Assembly: GCF_029227915.1 (NCBI RefSeq) | Contig: NC_079884.1 | Coordinates: forward strand, 22,694,001 to 22,754,000 | DNA: 60,000 bases | From: Hydractinia symbiolongicarpus | Lineage: Eukaryota; Cnidaria; Hydrozoa; Anthoathecata; Hydractiniidae | Reading direction: 5' to 3' | Shown here: positions 56,378 to 60,000 of the stretch, piece after piece | Layout of the letters: every line of letters starts with the position of its first letter | How positions within the stretch are numbered: the stretch's first letter is position 1 | The notes under the pieces: generated by a model | Database searches by the model: none | Told to the model about the DNA's origin: nothing | The model's input: the letters and a program-made list of their open reading frames with translations, nothing else | Made by a program: the position numbers and the translations under genes

Positions 56378-56972
56378 GTTTCAGGTGTGTAGACATCAGC
56401 AACTGTGCTGTTGAGGTGATTCAAGAGAAATCTGACCTTACTCAATCGATCATTCTGAAATGATGGTTCCTCGCCAAAATTCAAGAATCGCATGATTGAT
56501 TGAAACCTGTTTCTAGACATTACTGATTACAGTTCGTTTTTGTATAAGCGGTCTGTAGACCAGTAACAGCGATATGATGGCATAGCAACGAGACCCATGT
56601 AAAAAATCAAACCGAGGAACTGTCTCATCTCTTCCAATGTTACGTTATTCCATGTGTTCAAGATACTGTTTCGTCTCAATGGACGAGAGAAGTTTATAAC
56701 ACGATCTGTATATGCATTTGATCTATCAACGATTTCTTGTAAGAGTTCTTTTATGAATAGATTGAAGAAAAACAAGGGATCATCTCCATCAAGAGCCTCT
56801 ACCTGCAAACCAGTATCATCATTGAAATCAAATGGTTTTATGATAGGGACATCGTCTTGTTGATATTGCGATTTGTGTTAATTCTGTTGTTATCTTTCAG
56901 TAACCAATACAATAGTATTAGAGACTGGTGAAGCCTTCAAGTTACCTCATCAAGGTAAGAATCATTTAACAA

Positions 56973-56983
56973 TGGTAGCAGAG
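56973..56983 (+). promoter_or_regulatory. Primer-binding site, initiator tRNA-Met type
   Basis: TGGTAGCAGAG follows the proposed LTR end (CA) after one base. It is complementary to the 3' end of animal initiator tRNA-Met over 11 bases. Confidence 0.6.
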
Positions 56984-57162
56984 TACAGATCAACTCGCCT
57001 GGTATTTATGATCATTGTGCGAGTGACATTTGAGTTGAAAGAAAGCAGTTGAGGGCACACACCTGGATGTGTTTTTTGAGGTAAGACAGATAACTTTCCC
57101 TTTTGTTGGCTATTTGTTGACACGTATGTGTGCAAACCAATTGGTGAAGTGGTTTGTGAACA

Positions 57163-57393
57163 ATGGCAACAACAACATTGAAGGCTCCACCAGCGTTTAA
57201 AGAGGATGATGACTATGGCAGTTGGAAGAATGATTTGGAGATCTGGCAGATGTTTACAGAACTACCAAAGAAAAAGCAAGGTCCAGCTGTATACCTGTCA
57301 CTGACTGGTTGGGCACGGGAGGCAGTAAGCGACCTGACACCTGCAGAAGTGGGATCAGATGATGGTTTGGACTATAGATTATATCTAAGCTAG
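57163..57393 (+). pseudogene. Copia gag N-terminus (truncated)
   Basis: The ATG at 57163 opens MATTTLKAPPAFKEDDDYGS, then WKNDLEIWQMFTELPKKKQG, the usual start of cnidarian copia gag. The frame stops at 57393, where sequence from deep in integrase begins directly. An internal deletion of gag, protease and part of integrase is inferred. Confidence 0.7.
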
Positions 57394-58418
57394 ATTCAAT
57401 ATATCTTACATATCATTGATGCTGCAACTTGTTACTCTGCTGCATGTCTTATCAAATCGAAACATAAAGATGTCATTGTCAGTAGAGTGTTTAGATTTTG
57501 GATTGCATACTTCGGATCACCAAGTACAATCTTGACTGACAATGGTGGTGAATTTTCGAATGAGGTTTTACAAGAAATGAATGAAAAGCTTAATATTGAG
57601 ACAAAAACAACAGCAGGCGAATCTCCTTTCAGCAATGGTATTGTGGAAAGACATAATAAAATTCTGGCAGAGACCAGAATCATGGTGGCTACAGCCCAAA
57701 CCAATTGGTATTTGGCCATAATGTGAACACACCCACTATTCTGACAGATCATTTACCAGCATTGGAGCCAACTACGTCAAGTGAAATAGTGAAAAAAAAT
57801 CTATCTGCTCTGCATAAGGCAAGGGAGAATTTCATTAAAGCAGAATCCAGTGAGAGAATTAAAAGAGCGCTTAGACATAATGTTAGAACATATTCTGATG
57901 AGACGTATTTGAATGGGGAAAAAGTCTTCTACAAGCGCAAAAACACCAAGGGCTGGAAAGGTCCAGGTGTGGTTTTGGGACAAGATGGTCAAATAGTGCT
58001 TGTTAGACATGGTGGTAACTTTTACCGAGTGCATCCCTGTCAGTTGATAAAACATAGCCAACATTATAAAGTTAGTGAATTCAAGTCAGATCATCTCAAG
58101 AGAAAGGAGGGCCATTTGAATAAGTTGTGTGATATAAACGATAGCGTCACTGATTGTGATAATGATGATGATGATGATGGTGATTGTGATGGTGATGATT
58201 ATGATAATGATGATGATGACACGGCTGATAAGAATGTAATAGATGTTTATGGTGATTCTGAAGATGTGGAGCAATATCATCAAGAACAAGCTAGAAATGT
58301 AGACGAAAATGACCAAGAAGATTCTGGCACAAGTGAAAATGAAGTTGAGGAAAACAGGGATACTCATAACAATAATGAAACTGAAGAAGACGAAGGTAGT
58401 GGTTGTAACCTTTTGTGA
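57394..58418 (+). pseudogene. Copia integrase, C-terminal part
   Basis: It reads IIDAATCYSAACLIKSK, then FGSPSTILTDNGGEFSNEVL with the second catalytic Asp, and FSNGIVERHNKILAE with the catalytic Glu. After a frame break at about 57725 the integrase C-terminal region follows (GEKVFYKRKNTKGWKGPGVV, HPCQLIKH), then an acidic Asp/Glu/Asn tract from 58150. The zinc-binding N-terminus and first catalytic Asp are missing. Confidence 0.78.
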
Positions 58419-59892
58419 CCTTTTCAGAAGACCATCTACAGAATCCAAGAAAGTTGAATCGAAAGCAAAAGCAAAATCATACATCAAATACAATCTAAAT
58501 GGAAGATGGTATCGTGCAAGAGTTCTCTCGGCACAACCCAAAAGAAGTGGCACTCATAAAAATTGGGTTAATGTGTCTAATGATGGTGATAGAAAGCCAA
58601 AAAGCATCAATTGGAATTATGTGTCCAAATGGGTCAAGCTGGAAAATCCGGAATTCCCCGTCTATATGTGTGATGTCGAAATGTTTTCACAGGAAGTAGT
58701 TGATGCGAAGGAGAGAGAATTGCAGAATTTAAAAGAAAATGATGTCTTCGAAGAAGTTCCAGACACTGGTCAAACAACTGTATCAAGCAAATGGGTCATA
58801 ACTGAGAAATTTAAAGGTGAAAAAAGGGTTGTGAAAGCTAGATTGGTGGGTAGAGGCTTTGAAGAAAATTCACATTCGTTGAGAACAGATTCTCCAACTT
58901 GTGGCAAACAAAGTCTTCGACTGCTATGGCTATCATAGTTAGCAATGATTGGCAGATCAATTCACTTGATATCACTGCAGCTTTTCTTCAAGGAGATGCT
59001 ATTGAAAGAGAACTGTTTCTACAACCACCAAAAGACACATTGTCATTGGGAACAGTGTGGAAACTAAAGAGATGTTTGTATGGGTTAAACGATGCATCTA
59101 GAGCATGGTACAAACGAGTGAGAAGTGAAATGTTGAAACTTGGTGGTGAAATGTGTACCTACGACCCTGCTGTGTTTTACTGGTATAGAGGCAAGCAAAT
59201 CACTGGAATTCTTGTTTGCCATGTTGATGACTTTGTGTATGGTGGTAGTCCAGCTTTCCACGAAGATGTTATTGCTAAACTTTTCGAAACGTTCAAAATC
59301 AGTACGCAATCGAGCTCAACCTTCAAGTATCTAGGATTAGATGTGGATCAATTTAAAAGCAAAATTAAGATTAATCAAGTGACCTATATAGAGTCTTTGA
59401 TAACTGTTAATATTGAAAATGATGTTAACATTGAACGAAAATTGACTAGCAAGGAAAACCATGCTGAGATCGTTGAGTGGGCAAATTGCTTGGGTGGCCG
59501 GACAAACCTGCCCTGATGTGGCTTATGATAGTTGCCAAACGTCTAATTATGGCAAGGAACCTACAGTTCAAAATTTAAAAGATACCAACAGGATTATTCG
59601 AAAAGTTAAGAGCAAGCATGTTGCAATAACTATTGCCAAATTTGCAAATATGAAAAATTGTGAAATTATTTGCTACACAGATGCAACTCATGCCGGTTTG
59701 AAGTGTGGATCATCACAAGGTGCATTCATCATATTTGTGAAACACCTAAGCGAAGTTATACCAATCTGTTGGCAATCAAAGAAACTAAAAAGGGTAACCA
59801 AAAGCCCAATTGCTTCGGAAACACTTGCTCTGAGTGAAGAGCTGATGCTAGTTTTTATTTGGCCAATGTCATACAGCAAATCTGCAAGTTGA
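58419..59892 (+). pseudogene. Copia reverse transcriptase and RNase H (frameshifted)
   Basis: Three open stretches follow each other. SSKWVITEKFKGEKRVVKAR is the copia RT start; the frame then shifts at about 58900. WQINSLDITAAFLQGD contains motif A, and KRCLYGLNDASRAWYKRV and GILVCHVDDFVYGG contain the VDD of the catalytic site. RNase H follows as ICYTDATHAGLKCGSS and IASETLALSEE. These are typical Ty1/copia motifs. At least two frameshifts separate them, so the copy is inactive. Confidence 0.82.
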
Positions 59893-60000
59893 CGAAGGTT
59901 CTAAAGATCACTTGTATTATCGATAACAAGTCATTATTTGAAACCTTGAAAACGACAAATGTCACAAGGGGTTGGAGACTGCGAGTTGATATAGCCAGAT

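Larger units (their letters stand above)
53475..56868 (-). pseudogene. piggyBac-type transposase (interrupted, inactive)
   Basis: The N-terminal part (56868-56386) reads VDRSNAYTDRVINFS, WNNVTLEEMRQFLGLIFYMG, then RNRFQSIMRFLNF. After the hAT insertion it resumes KELSLDESMMLWRGR with the first catalytic Asp, then HVFTNNWYNSVSLTKYI, then NMSGIDRSDQMLSYHSGLRK with the third Asp. The C-terminal zinc finger appears as CKHCSSNGKRRETRYICPRC and CIDPCFRIHH, after a frameshift in an A8 run. In active relatives the second catalytic Asp stands first in a D-N-W/F-Y/F-S/T motif; here it is Asn. Stops interrupt both halves. The protein would cut and paste at TTAA if intact. Confidence 0.85.
53084..56875 (-). 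mobile_element. piggyBac-like element, split by a hAT element
   Basis: A candidate outer end is TTAA (53084-53087) followed by CATGTTGGGTCCCAATCACG. TTAA is the piggyBac target. Just inside is a subterminal inverted pair (ACGTATATATACGTTG and CAACGTATATTTACGT). The transposase lies on the minus strand in two parts (56868-56386 and 54462-53475). The other end is not seen because a copia element replaces it. Confidence 0.75.
56876..60000 (+). mobile_element. Copia-type LTR retrotransposon (runs off the window)
   Basis: A short left LTR of about 96 bp, TGTTAATTCTG...TTTAACA, is proposed at 56876-56971 (the 3' LTR lies outside the window). It is followed by a primer-binding site and then gag, integrase, reverse transcriptase and RNase H in copia order. 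Most of gag, the protease and the start of integrase are deleted, and several frameshifts are present. It lies in the same orientation as MED22 and sits against the piggyBac N-terminal end. Confidence 0.82.

Overview
This is a transposon-dense, AT-rich animal genomic window. The host genes are intron-split. RPL7A has the classic layout in which exon 1 codes only for the ATG, and one of its introns carries a U24-type box C/D snoRNA. Everything else is dominated by eukaryotic mobile elements: Tc1-like, piggyBac, hAT, copia, two kinds of LINE, a tRNA-derived SINE and MITEs. I would guess a marine invertebrate, most likely a cnidarian, but the sequence does not prove it.

Region by region. 0.2-6.25 kb is one complete 6.05 kb Tc1/mariner-like element with long terminal inverted repeats and a TA target duplication. 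It carries a split transposase and a separate broken gene ending in a BEN domain. 6.3-9.2 kb is intergenic sequence with a LisH-type first exon, a LINE scrap and a SINE scrap. 9.2-11.5 kb is a 5'-truncated RTE-like LINE with an extra PHD-like zinc finger. 12.0-14.3 kb is a second, CR1/Jockey-type LINE with a 628-codon open frame. 14.6-17.3 kb is a shorter relative of the first Tc1-like element. 18.3-22.2 kb holds a hairpin minisatellite, a cluster of small MITEs, a tRNA-like sequence and a 284-bp GACA microsatellite. 24.9-26.1 kb is an unassigned inverted-repeat element. 26-31 kb is empty apart from short repeats. 30.9-33.8 kb is a minus-strand copy of the RTE-like LINE. It is followed by a 2.6 kb direct tandem duplication (32.9-38.1 kb) holding two copies of an unknown three-exon gene, the first of them chimeric.

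41-60 kb contains a coiled-coil gene candidate, then RPL7A on the minus strand (44.9-48.3 kb). About 4 kb beyond RPL7A, in head-to-head orientation, are the first two exons of MED22 (52.3-52.8 kb). RPL7A and MED22 are Surf-3 and Surf-5 of the vertebrate Surfeit locus, so this looks like preserved ancient linkage. No further MED22 exon is visible before the window ends. What follows is a nest of transposons: a piggyBac element split by a hAT element with 8-bp target duplications, then a copia element running off the end.

The most unusual items are: (1) the Tc1-like element with a BEN-domain passenger gene; (2) the arrays of the hexamer ATCGTG/CACGAT packed into both ends of two otherwise diverged Tc1-like elements, with an identical 10-mer at nucleotides 22-31 of all four ends; (3) the RPL7A-snoRNA-MED22 arrangement; and (4) the tandem duplication that creates a gene/LINE chimera.
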